Shown piece by piece: positions 1 through 5,748 of a stretch of 6,676 nucleotides of DNA. The notes under the pieces are model-generated. The model did no database searches and was not told the origin of the DNA. It was given only the letters and a program-made list of their open reading frames with translations. This stretch comes from an uncultured Desulfomonile sp. Lineage in GTDB: Bacteria; Desulfobacterota; Desulfomonilia; Desulfomonilales; Desulfomonilaceae. Position numbers and translations under genes: made by a program. Location: positions 1 to 6,676 of the forward strand of contig CALDNG010000444.1 in NCBI GenBank assembly GCA_937915285.1. Reading direction: 5' to 3'. The number at the start of each line of letters is the position of its first letter. The stretch's first letter is position 1.

Positions 1-606
1 AGCCTTTTTGCGCCAATTTCTGTGGTATGGGACAACTATTTCGGGGAGCCGACAATATCTGAAATTCAGGTCCGCGCTACACACTGGGGTCAGGTGGAAA
101 AACTGAGAGAAGAAGTCGTCAAAGTTCTCAAATCGTTACATCCGGGTTTCTCACAGGGATTGGAAGTCATCTGGCACCCCGAAAAAATACGGGCGATCAG
201 TGTGGTGGAAGGACTCGTAAAATTTCTTCTTTTCACTGGATTGTCCTTGGTCATGATCCTCGGAGGATCAGCCATGACGAACCTTATGTATTTGGCCGTT
301 CAGGATCGGACTTCTGAAATCGGTGTCAGGATGGCCATGGGGGCTACAAATTATGACATAATGAGACAATTCCTGGTGGAGTCAATCGTGACAACCTTCT
401 CAGGTATTGTTGCAGGCCTTGCGCTTGGTGTTTATGTGGTAATGATGATGAAAATGGCATTTGATTTGACTCCGGATTATGGGATGTTGTGCTTGGGAAT
501 AGTGGGCTGTATGGTTTTGGGAATAGTCCTTGGTTTGACTTCCGGACTTAAACCATCAAGAAAGGCAAGCCTTCTTGATCCGGCCGAAGCAATCCGTTTC
601 GAATGA
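1..606 (+). CDS. MacB/FtsX-type ABC transporter permease, C-terminal part (permease D, 5' end outside window)
   Basis: The reading frame is open from base 1, so the gene begins left of the window; the visible part is 201 residues ending at TGA 604-606. It starts inside the periplasmic (MacB_PCD-like) domain: the first residues, LFAPIS, match the FIPLS/FVPIT segment of the other permeases here. The FtsX domain follows, with membrane segments near residues 69-93, 124-150 and 160-182. The cytoplasmic coupling loop QDRTSEIGVRMAMGATN (101-117) is the family's signature for contact with the ATPase. The C-terminus, DPAEAIRFE, is the usual MacB-like ending. Such proteins use ATP hydrolysis by a separate or fused nucleotide-binding domain to drive export or lipoprotein/lipid extraction from the inner membrane; no such domain is in this part. 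It is the only + strand gene seen, and its stop lies 5 bp from that of convergent permease C. Family assignment is firm; the substrate is unknown. Confidence 0.93.
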   Translation, partial: SLFAPISVVWDNYFGEPTISEIQVRATHWGQVEKLREEVVKVLKSLHPGFSQGLEVIWHPEKIRAISVVEGLVKFLLFTGLSLVMILGGSAMTNLMYLAVQDRTSEIGVRMAMGATNYDIMRQFLVESIVTTFSGIVAGLALGVYVVMMMKMAFDLTPDYGMLCLGIVGCMVLGIVLGLTSGLKPSRKASLLDPAEAIRFE

Positions 607-622
607 TTTGACTATTCAAATC
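605..622. repeat. Inverted repeat spanning the stop codons of convergent permeases D and C
   Basis: GATTTGA (605-611) and TCAAATC (616-622) form a 7-bp stem with the 4-base loop CTAT. The stem and loop cover part of the TGA of permease D and the TAG of permease C. There is no T-tract on either side, so it is a poor intrinsic terminator. The symmetry arises at least partly because both proteins end in the homologous residues RFE and meet head-on. Confidence 0.5.
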
Positions 623-1805
623 GCATTGCTCTGACCGGACTCATTTGACGGGCCATCAAGGCAGGATAAAGGCCGGAAAGGATACCTATCAAAGCGGTTA
701 ACAACAAACCGCCGCAGGCTGTCATCAACAGGAGTGACGCCTCGATATTGAATCCCATTACAGCCTTGAGAAAAAAACATGCAAGAATGGCAGTCAAGAC
801 CCCTGCCAAGCCACCAAAAGCACATAAAATGAATGATTCAAACAGAAATTCAAGAGTTATCAGGAAATCCTTTGCGCCGATAGCTTTTTTCAAGCCGATT
901 TCCCTGGTTCTCTCCCGGACTGAAGCTATCATCATGTAAGCCGTTCCAAATGCGCCTATCCCAATCCCCCCGAAACAGACTAGATAAATTAGGGCCTTCA
1001 CCAAATCCACGGTCTGTTTGACCCGGGATATCCTCTGAGGATAGTAAGTTATCCTGAGACCGGTTTTTTGACCTGAATGACGAGTCGAAAGAAGTTTTTT
1101 TGCGGCTTCGGCGACCGTTTCAACTGCCTCCCAGTGATCTACCCTGATCCGGAGGTGTTTTATGGAGTACATGTCCTCGAATCTGCGCCTTGCAGTAGAC
1201 AAAGGGATAAAAACGCTTCTGAGGCTATCAGGTCCCTGAATTCCTCCGAGGACTCCTATTACATGCAGGCTGTTGTTGGCTATGTGGATTATCCCACCAA
1301 CTGGATTTGAGAGACCAAAAATGTCTCTGGCTACATTTGTCCCCAGGACGCAAACCGTGGAGCCTCTTTTTACATCTTCGTCGTCAATCAAACGACCCTT
1401 TTCGCAGGAAGCCATGATGGTATTCCAGAATGATTTGTCCACCCCTGCCAGTCGCGCCATCAGTCTGATGGAGCCCATTGACACCTCCACGTTGTCTGCC
1501 GAGACGATGGCGCCCACCTCCATCACATGCGGAATCTTCTCCAAATGCCTTATGTCAGAGTTATGGAATTCTCCCGGATGATGACTGTCAAAGTCGTGAC
1601 GTTCTACATCAATTATTGTGGCTCCACCCAGAACGAGAAGATGTCTGCCTATTTCCTGATCGATGGCATCGCTAACATTTAGTAGTATTATAAAACCCGC
1701 GACTCCTAAAGCGATGGCAAATACCGCGAATTTGTACCTACGCCGGTTTCTAAATACCATACGCTGGGATAAGGCAAGCATATCTATAAAAACGGAATAC
1801 TTCAT
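612..1805 (-). CDS. MacB/FtsX-type ABC transporter permease, complete (permease C)
   Basis: A 397-residue inner-membrane permease without an ATPase domain. One N-terminal membrane segment (about 26-43) follows the basic stretch RNRRRYK (19-25). A periplasmic domain of about 220 residues comes next, then three more membrane segments (about 269-294, 322-348, 357-380). The coupling motif RERTREIGLKKAIGA is at 297-311 and the protein ends in VRAMRFE. This is the MacB_PCD plus FtsX domain order. The ATG at 1805 is preferred over the in-frame TTG at 1832 because it aligns with the start of paralogue B (both give 397 aa); GGG lies about 10 bases upstream as a weak ribosome site. C resembles B closely: both have NRRRYK, a HHPGEF/YHPGEY motif in the periplasmic domain and the GRLI..EDV segment. 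It lies 213 bp downstream of the hydrolase on the same strand, with a possible promoter of its own. Its ATPase partner is not in the window. Confidence 0.93.
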   Translation of the reverse strand: MKYSVFIDMLALSQRMVFRNRRRYKFAVFAIALGVAGFIILLNVSDAIDQEIGRHLLVLGGATIIDVERHDFDSHHPGEFHNSDIRHLEKIPHVMEVGAIVSADNVEVSMGSIRLMARLAGVDKSFWNTIMASCEKGRLIDDEDVKRGSTVCVLGTNVARDIFGLSNPVGGIIHIANNSLHVIGVLGGIQGPDSLRSVFIPLSTARRRFEDMYSIKHLRIRVDHWEAVETVAEAAKKLLSTRHSGQKTGLRITYYPQRISRVKQTVDLVKALIYLVCFGGIGIGAFGTAYMMIASVRERTREIGLKKAIGAKDFLITLEFLFESFILCAFGGLAGVLTAILACFFLKAVMGFNIEASLLLMTACGGLLLTALIGILSGLYPALMARQMSPVRAMRFE

Positions 1806-1832
1806 CTCAGATGCCCAAATCAGAGCACACAA

Positions 1833-1861
1833 ATTATGGCCTGAGTTTCATGAAACAAGCA
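1833..1861 (-). promoter_or_regulatory. Candidate promoter of permease C with embedded 12-bp palindrome
   Basis: On the minus strand CATAAT (1838-1833) matches the -10 consensus in 5 of 6 positions and would start a transcript about 20 bases before the ATG at 1805. The -35 is poor: TGCTTG at 17-bp spacing. The perfect palindrome GTTTCATGAAAC (1845-1856) lies between the two elements, where a repressor would block polymerase. This is inference from position and symmetry only; no regulator is encoded in the window. Confidence 0.3.
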
Positions 1862-1862
1862 T

Positions 1863-1879
1863 TGTTACATATCTGTTAC
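1863..1879 (+). promoter_or_regulatory. Direct repeat TGTTAC-N5-TGTTAC upstream of permease C
   Basis: TGTTAC occurs at 1863-1868 and 1874-1879, exactly 11 bp apart, which is one helical turn. Taken as seven-base units (TTGTTAC, ATAT, CTGTTAC) it has the 7-4-7 layout of sites bound by OmpR/PhoB-type response regulators, though the bases differ from the PhoB consensus. It lies 58-74 bp upstream of the permease C start codon. A near copy exists at 3038-3054. Confidence 0.3.
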
Positions 1880-2018
1880 TAGCTTCCTGAATTTCAGATG
1901 GCCAGAGTCGTGTCCAATTACCTCCAGAATAATGACTACGATATTTGATCATCACCCGAAGAAACTTCATGCTGTTTTGTGGCAACTGGAATGTCCTGAT
2001 TTTTGGATAAAAATTGAT

Positions 2019-2885
2019 TCATCTTGCGGGAGATGTGATGATCTCGGATTTATTCATGAGTGTCCGTGACAGAAAGGCTACCAGTTTTTCGAAACTTTCC
2101 CTGATTGCCGGGCTGATCGCCTGACCGGTTTGCTCCAGGTCGTAATACACGTTGAACATGTGTCTTTCACCGGGATAGATATGGCATTCGACGTCGGCGT
2201 TCGCGTCACGCAATTCGCTCTCCAGTTTTTTGGCGTATTTCACGTTGTAGACCCCGTCTGCTTCACCGTGAAAAATAGCAGTGGGCGGAAGCCGTTTCGG
2301 ATCATAGGGCTGAATCCATGGAGATCCTCCGTTATTCCATATCAGTCCTGCGATTTTCTCTGGTCCTGTCGCATACATCAACGCTATGTTGGCAGATTGT
2401 GAAAATGCTGAGATAGCAATCTTTTTGGAATTGATCCTGGGATGATTTCTGAGAAAATTAACCCCTGAATCCATATTTCTGAGGTACCACTCCGGACCTG
2501 CAGTCAGCCTTGCTACTACAGACAGATGATTGACCCACGCCCACAAATGGTAAGGCATTTGTCTCCATGTGTCCGGACCGGGTGTCAGCCACTCTGGATA
2601 ACCTGAAGCGTCCAGAAGTAACACCGCAAAACCCCGCTCACTTAGCTTCTGGCAATAAGTGTGATACTGGATGAGCTTTTTACCTCCCGCGTTTGCCGCA
2701 ACCAGAACCGCAGGCCAAGGATTTGCAACTGTCTGACCGGGAGAAAAAGTCAAACCAGGCAAAGAATCGCCATCCGGCAAAGGGACTTCGACCGTCATCC
2801 CGCCGGAATGGCAAGTTGAGGCCTGAAGCATGCAAGAGAGAATGATCAGGACTACTGCTGCAAGGATGCGACTCAAAAAACGCAT
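2019..2885 (-). CDS. Secreted alpha/beta hydrolase, dienelactone-hydrolase-like
   Basis: A 288-residue protein. Residues 1-25 form a signal peptide (MRFLSR, then a hydrophobic core AAVVLIILSCML), so export to the periplasm or beyond is likely; cysteines at 18 and 25 leave lipoprotein processing possible but unproven. The remainder fits an alpha/beta hydrolase of the dienelactone hydrolase group: a strand and oxyanion region PAVLVAANAGG (59-68), nucleophile Ser162 in SAFSQSA, Asp210 in HGEADGVY and His242 in PGERHMF give a complete Ser-Asp-His triad in the right order. The nucleophile elbow is A-x-S-x-S rather than G-x-S-x-G, and serine replaces the cysteine of true dienelactone hydrolases, so an esterase or peptidase-like hydrolase is likelier than that reaction. 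The ATG at 2885 has AGGA 8 bases upstream and begins the signal peptide; the TTG at 3008 would bury it. Substrate unknown. Confidence 0.85.
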   Translation of the reverse strand: MRFLSRILAAVVLIILSCMLQASTCHSGGMTVEVPLPDGDSLPGLTFSPGQTVANPWPAVLVAANAGGKKLIQYHTYCQKLSERGFAVLLLDASGYPEWLTPGPDTWRQMPYHLWAWVNHLSVVARLTAGPEWYLRNMDSGVNFLRNHPRINSKKIAISAFSQSANIALMYATGPEKIAGLIWNNGGSPWIQPYDPKRLPPTAIFHGEADGVYNVKYAKKLESELRDANADVECHIYPGERHMFNVYYDLEQTGQAISPAIRESFEKLVAFLSRTLMNKSEIITSPAR

Positions 2886-2960
2886 TTCACGATTCCTGGA
2901 ATCTGAAAGTGAAAAAATCAGTCTACTCTGATGATACGGTCGTGCGCCCAATTTGTGAAC

Positions 2961-2988
2961 CGGGGGTAAAACAACTAACATAACCCCG
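2961..2988. repeat. Small GC-ended hairpin in the hydrolase leader
   Basis: CGGGG(G) at 2961-2966 can pair with CCCCG at 2984-2988 around an A/T-rich loop of about 17 bases. It lies about 75-105 bp upstream of the hydrolase start codon. No T-tract follows on either strand. It could shape the hydrolase leader or be chance. Confidence 0.2.
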
Positions 2989-3037
2989 AGATTTGAACTT
3001 CGAGTCAAATTGGCGTAACAAAAGTTTTCTTCGATTG

Positions 3038-3069
3038 TGTTAAAGTTCTGTTACACATCACGCTATTTT
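3038..3069 (+). promoter_or_regulatory. Candidate activator-type + strand promoter: TGTTAA-N5-TGTTAC followed by TATTTT
   Basis: TGTTAA (3038-3043) and TGTTAC (3049-3054) lie 11 bp apart, as in the repeat at 1863-1879. Nine bases further on the + strand is TATTTT (3064-3069), an acceptable -10. Activator boxes of the PhoB type usually sit at this distance and replace the -35. A transcript would start near 3076 and run to the terminator at 3294-3337. A third copy, GTAACA (3015-3020), is inverted. The same bases are also 153-169 bp upstream of the hydrolase start and could act on that gene instead. Confidence 0.25.
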
Positions 3070-3075
3070 AGTCAA

Positions 3076-3337
3076 CAGAATCGGCATGCCCTGATTTGAG
3101 GTTTGACAGGCATCATGTTGGTTCCCTCTGCAGGCTTCGCTGAAATAAAGCCCACGTAATAGGATCAGGCGAACACCGGGAACAAAAATTGAGTAAGGCG
3201 AAATTTTTTGTTGCATTGGTCACGAATCTCATCCATACTGAGGCCAGGTGACGATAGAAATATTTTAACCAAAACAACCAAAATCTAAACAGCAACCCTC
3301 GATTATTCGCAAAGGCCGATCGAGGGTTTTTCATTTT
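3076..3337 (+). ncRNA. Possible + strand small RNA of about 260 nt ending at a strong terminator
   Basis: A convincing + strand terminator stands at 3294-3337, but no + strand protein gene lies between it and position 606. A candidate promoter lies at 3038-3069. The interval can form structure: GTTCCC (3121-3126) pairs with GGGAAC (3178-3183), enclosing GGCTT (3133-3137) with AAGCC. It does not match tRNA, tmRNA, SRP RNA, 6S RNA or a riboswitch I can recognise. The existence of the RNA is inferred; the start is approximate. Confidence 0.3.
3294..3337 (+). terminator. Strong rho-independent terminator, + strand
   Basis: AACCCTCGAT (3294-3303) and ATCGAGGGTT (3319-3328) form a perfect 10-bp stem with a 15-base loop. 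The T-run of 3327-3331 follows directly, then CA and six more Ts. On the minus strand the stem is not followed by a T-tract, so it acts for + strand transcription only. Confidence 0.75.
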
Positions 3338-3403
3338 TTAAGCAGGAATTTGCGCTTCAGTTAATTCCGCTGGTCATATTCAGGAAACTAGAGGTTCGTA
3401 CAT

Positions 3404-3443
3404 GAAAACAGGGTGTGGCGCCGTCAGTTGCGCACACCCTGTT
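3404..3443 (-). terminator. Rho-independent terminator of the 55-aa protein gene
   Basis: AACAGGGTGTG (3407-3417) and CACACCCTGTT (3433-3443) form an 11-bp stem, extended by three further pairs across a bulged G. Read on the minus strand, the stem is followed by a short T-run ending CTGTTTTC. It begins 24 bp after the TAG of the small gene, which argues that the gene is transcribed alone and not with the hydrolase. Confidence 0.75.
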
Positions 3444-3467
3444 GTTATCAAAGAGCTTTAAGACTCT

Positions 3468-3635
3468 CTAGTTGCCTGGATCATAAGCTGCTGAGCCAGA
3501 GTCTACGCAGCTAGACAGTTCGTCCTTGGACGCCTTCTTGGGATCCTTCAGAGAACTGAGGTTACAAATGAACTCATTGCCTTCCTTGTCTTTTACCCAC
3601 ACCAATGGATCCGACGGTTTCGTTGGTTCTGCCAT
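3468..3635 (-). CDS. Small two-cysteine protein of 55 aa, function unknown
   Basis: I do not recognise a named family. The start is the ATG at 3635, which has AGAAGGAG (3650-3643) seven bases upstream, one of the best ribosome sites in the window; the longer frame from 3698 has no such signal. The protein is hydrophilic, with no signal peptide or membrane segment. A lead of MAEPTKPSDP is followed by LVWVKDKEGNEFIC (11-24), which looks like a beta hairpin turning at KEGN. Then come two likely short helices around LKDPKKAS and KDELSSC, and a Gly/Ser-rich tail ending YDPGN. Its two cysteines, 24 and 43, could form a disulfide or share a metal site. It has its own terminator. It could be a cytosolic small protein or, more speculatively, a secreted or modified peptide precursor. 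Confidence 0.8.
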   Translation of the reverse strand: MAEPTKPSDPLVWVKDKEGNEFICNLSSLKDPKKASKDELSSCVDSGSAAYDPGN

Positions 3636-3642
3636 AAAATAA

Positions 3643-3650
3643 CTCCTTCT
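3643..3650 (-). promoter_or_regulatory. Near-perfect Shine-Dalgarno site of the 55-aa gene
   Basis: AGAAGGAG on the minus strand, seven bases before the ATG at 3635. It settles the start choice and predicts strong translation. Confidence 0.85.
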
Positions 3651-3734
3651 AAAGATTAATTGTACCGGAAATCCGGACAGGTTGAAGGCGTTTATCATTA
3701 TGCACTGGTTCTTTTAAACACTTACGCCCATTAC

Positions 3735-3764
3735 ATAATTTGCCCCCTCCACTTTATAACTCAA
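3735..3764 (-). promoter_or_regulatory. Candidate sigma-70 promoter of the 55-aa gene
   Basis: On the minus strand TTGAGT (3764-3759) and AATTAT (3740-3735) are separated by 18 bp, with 4 of 6 matches in each box. This would give a leader of roughly 95 bases. A second -10-like CATAAT lies at 3702-3697 but has a poor -35. The leader also carries CCGG-AAAT-CCGG (3665-3676), a short inverted repeat. Confidence 0.3.
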
Positions 3765-4134
3765 CTTTAAAAAACCTAACTATCAAAAATTTCTTCATGA
3801 ATTGGATGCTGACCCTGTTTAATTATTTGAAAGTTTGAATTATTTCACAGGAGTCTCTCTTATCATTCTACCCATAAAATTTCCAGTGTCAATGCCAACA
3901 TGACAAAAAGCGCCCGAGGTTAGGGATTTCTAATGATGGGGACGGCCAAACGGATGAGGGTTCCGGCAACTCTTGAACGTCTGACTTCACAAAATGTCTG
4001 ACGAGAGGTTTTCTTTTGGGCAGATATCTTGTTCAGGACAACGCGCAGCGCGGAGCTGCTATATCATACGACGGGTTAAACTGTTTTCGGTGATTCTAGT
4101 GTATTCCAATACCTTGCAAATTCCGCGGACCGGA
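3765..4134. other. Intergenic region without a convincing gene
   Basis: No reading frame here has both a start and a ribosome site. Small signals seen are: the direct repeat GTCTGAC at 3979-3985 and 3996-4002 (17-bp period); a frame on the + strand from ATG 3933 to TAA 4077-4079, broken by one TGA at 3999-4001; the short inverted repeat GTATTCCAATAC at 4101-4112; and a GC-rich patch near 4040-4058. No T-tailed hairpin that would terminate the SMR transcript was found just downstream of its stop. Confidence 0.5.
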
Positions 4135-4461
4135 TTACAGATGTGAGGTCGAAAGGTTAAGGAGCGCTACTCCTGAAATGATCATCAATAATGCCAGTAT
4201 CTTGAGCGCTGTTAACGGCTCGTTGAACCACACCATGCCTATGACAGCTATGATGGCGGTTCCCATAGCCATCCATACGGCGTAGGCGATGCTCACATCT
4301 ATGGTTTTCAACGCAATTGTAGAAGCTGAAAAGGACAAACCGTAGAAGAGAAAGATGAGAATCGAGGGCCAGAACTGGGTAAAACCTTGGGACATCTTCA
4401 TACAAAGTGTCCCTGAAACCTCCATGGCGATTGCAAAAAAAAGGAGTAACCAGGCGCTCAT
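4135..4461 (-). CDS. Small multidrug resistance (SMR) transporter, EmrE/Qac-like
   Basis: A 108-residue inner-membrane protein with four membrane helices (about 3-20, 32-52, 57-78, 84-103), the usual SMR length. SMR proteins work as antiparallel dimers exchanging protons for cationic, aromatic or guanidinium-type compounds. The key EmrE residues fall at the same numbers: Glu14 (proton and substrate site), Gly17, Tyr40, Tyr60, Trp63, Gly67 and Gly97. The segment EVSGTLCMKMSQGFTQFWPS (14-33) is typical of the Qac/EmrE side of the family rather than SugE/Gdx, though the true substrate cannot be read. The ATG at 4461 matches this numbering; its AGGAGG (4480-4475) is 13 bases away, longer than usual. 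It begins 89 bp after permease B on the same strand and may share its transcript, with a weak TTGACC box at 4531-4526 as a possible separate -35. Confidence 0.95.
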   Translation of the reverse strand: MSAWLLLFFAIAMEVSGTLCMKMSQGFTQFWPSILIFLFYGLSFSASTIALKTIDVSIAYAVWMAMGTAIIAVIGMVWFNEPLTALKILALLMIISGVALLNLSTSHL

Positions 4462-4550
4462 GACAGCAATCTCGCCTCCTGAAATCTTGGATGATAGCTG
4501 TCACAATTTCACAGGTGAATTGAAGGGTCAACAGAATGATTCTAGGATTG

Positions 4551-5744
4551 TCAGCATTCAAAGCGCATTGCGCTGACAATATCGAGTCTTCCGGCCTGCT
4601 GGGAGGGGTACCATCCTGCGAAAACACCTATAGAGATGGTAAGAGCCAGGTCAACCAGTATACTGGACGACAGGACAACTCCTGAAACTGATACGCTGAG
4701 CAATTCCTTAAGGCCTGCCACTGCAATCAGACCTCCTATTACGCCCACAACTCCAGCGATGACGCTCACCATGACAGACTCAAGTATGAACTGGTCCCTG
4801 ATCAGCGAATCTGTCGCTCCCATGGACTTGCGCAGCCCGATTTCCTTGGTTCGATCCTGAACAGCGGCCAGCATTACATTGGTGAGTCCCATCTTTCCGA
4901 CTATGAAGACTCCAACGAGAGCAGCGTAACTGAATAGCTGTATGAAAAAAACTATCATCCTGACCCTGTCCAGTCTGTTGGATCGGTAGTTTACCTTGAT
5001 GCCGTGCGCCAGATAGGGATGGTTGTATTTTAGGATCGACTCAGCATGTTCCCTTATGTCACGGACATTGTCCCAAGTATCGACGCGTATAAGCAACTGG
5101 GTCACCTGTCTGAGGTTGTGCAAATGGTGGGAGGCCAGAGACAATGGAATGAAAATGGTTCGGGAGTTATCCTCCTGTTGTTTACCTCCAAGAACTCCTA
5201 TTACTGTATAATGGTAAGAATTTACAACTATGGTCTTTCCGAGTGGGTCCATTTTTTTGAAAAGGCTCTGATTGATCTCAGCGCCTATAACGCAAACTTT
5301 GCGCCTGTTCTCAACATCTTCCCTACTAATTAGACGTCCCATGGCAAGCGGGGTTGACTGGGTTCCCCAAAATTCTTCATTCACTGCTGATGCTATGGTT
5401 CGTTTGCGTTCAGCCCCTTCATACAAAACTGCAACAGCTTCCCCGGTTGATCTGACAGGCGCGACAGCTATCACTGCCCGCAATTTCTTAAGGGTATCGA
5501 CGTCCTTCGCGAAATATTCACCTGGATGGTAATTGTTTCTGTCTTCCCATTGGGCGACCAGTACGGTTGCCTCACCTATGAGTTCCAGATCGTCCGAAAC
5601 CTTCTTTTCGACAGAATCTCCGAGGCATCGGATTATTATAAAACCAATTGTCCCGACAGCGATCGCTATGAGAACAGACTTATATCTTCGGCGATTCCGG
5701 ATAACCATCATCCAGGATGTCATGAGAAGATCTTGAGGTTTCAT
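4551..5744 (-). CDS. MacB/FtsX-type ABC transporter permease, complete (permease B)
   Basis: A 397-residue permease with no ATPase domain. A basic N-terminus RNRRRYK (16-22) precedes membrane segment 1 (about 22-40). Then come a periplasmic MacB_PCD-like domain, including YHPGEY (72-77) and IFIPLS (197-202), and three C-terminal membrane segments (about 268-293, 322-346, 359-380). The coupling loop QDRTKEIGLRKSMGATD is at 296-312. It ends MRFEC, one residue beyond the RFE ending of its three relatives. The ATG at 5744 is chosen because it lies 4 bases after the stop of permease A and aligns with paralogue C; the TTG at 5768 would overlap A. The ribosome site is weak (CGAG inside the end of A), so translation is probably coupled to A. 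Close to permease C, less so to A and D. Probably one half of an A-B heterodimer. Confidence 0.93.
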   Translation of the reverse strand: MKPQDLLMTSWMMVIRNRRRYKSVLIAIAVGTIGFIIIRCLGDSVEKKVSDDLELIGEATVLVAQWEDRNNYHPGEYFAKDVDTLKKLRAVIAVAPVRSTGEAVAVLYEGAERKRTIASAVNEEFWGTQSTPLAMGRLISREDVENRRKVCVIGAEINQSLFKKMDPLGKTIVVNSYHYTVIGVLGGKQQEDNSRTIFIPLSLASHHLHNLRQVTQLLIRVDTWDNVRDIREHAESILKYNHPYLAHGIKVNYRSNRLDRVRMIVFFIQLFSYAALVGVFIVGKMGLTNVMLAAVQDRTKEIGLRKSMGATDSLIRDQFILESVMVSVIAGVVGVIGGLIAVAGLKELLSVSVSGVVLSSSILVDLALTISIGVFAGWYPSQQAGRLDIVSAMRFEC

Positions 5745-5748
5745 ACTA

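Noticed and set aside
1806..1832. Upstream TTG start for permease C
   Set aside because: It adds 9 residues with no counterpart in paralogue B. The ATG at 1805 aligns with B and gives equal lengths.
1999..2014. A/T hairpin ATTTTT-GGAT-AAAAAT after the hydrolase as its terminator
   Set aside because: The stem is purely A/T and there is no T-tract after a GC stem; it is too weak to call.
2130..2402. A 90-codon + strand frame inside the hydrolase gene
   Set aside because: It is antisense to a gene with a complete catalytic triad and shows no domain or ribosome site of its own.
2886..3008. Upstream TTG start for the hydrolase
   Set aside because: The 41 extra residues would precede a clear signal peptide, while the ATG at 2885 has a ribosome site.
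3103..3108. TTGACA as a + strand -35 box
   Set aside because: No acceptable -10 occurs 16-18 bases downstream.
3113..3334. A 73-codon minus-strand frame between the hydrolase and the 55-aa gene
   Set aside because: Its ATG lies inside the T-tract of the + strand terminator and its first codons translate the hairpin. There is no ribosome site and no recognisable domain.
3076..3337. 6S RNA, SRP RNA, tmRNA or a known riboswitch as the identity of the possible small RNA
   Set aside because: Conserved elements such as the SRP GGAAG/AGCAGCC loop or riboswitch cores were looked for by eye and not found.
4157..4627. A 156-codon minus-strand frame across the end of permease B and the SMR gene
   Set aside because: It overlaps two well-supported genes in another frame, and its composition is unlike a protein; it is a shadow.
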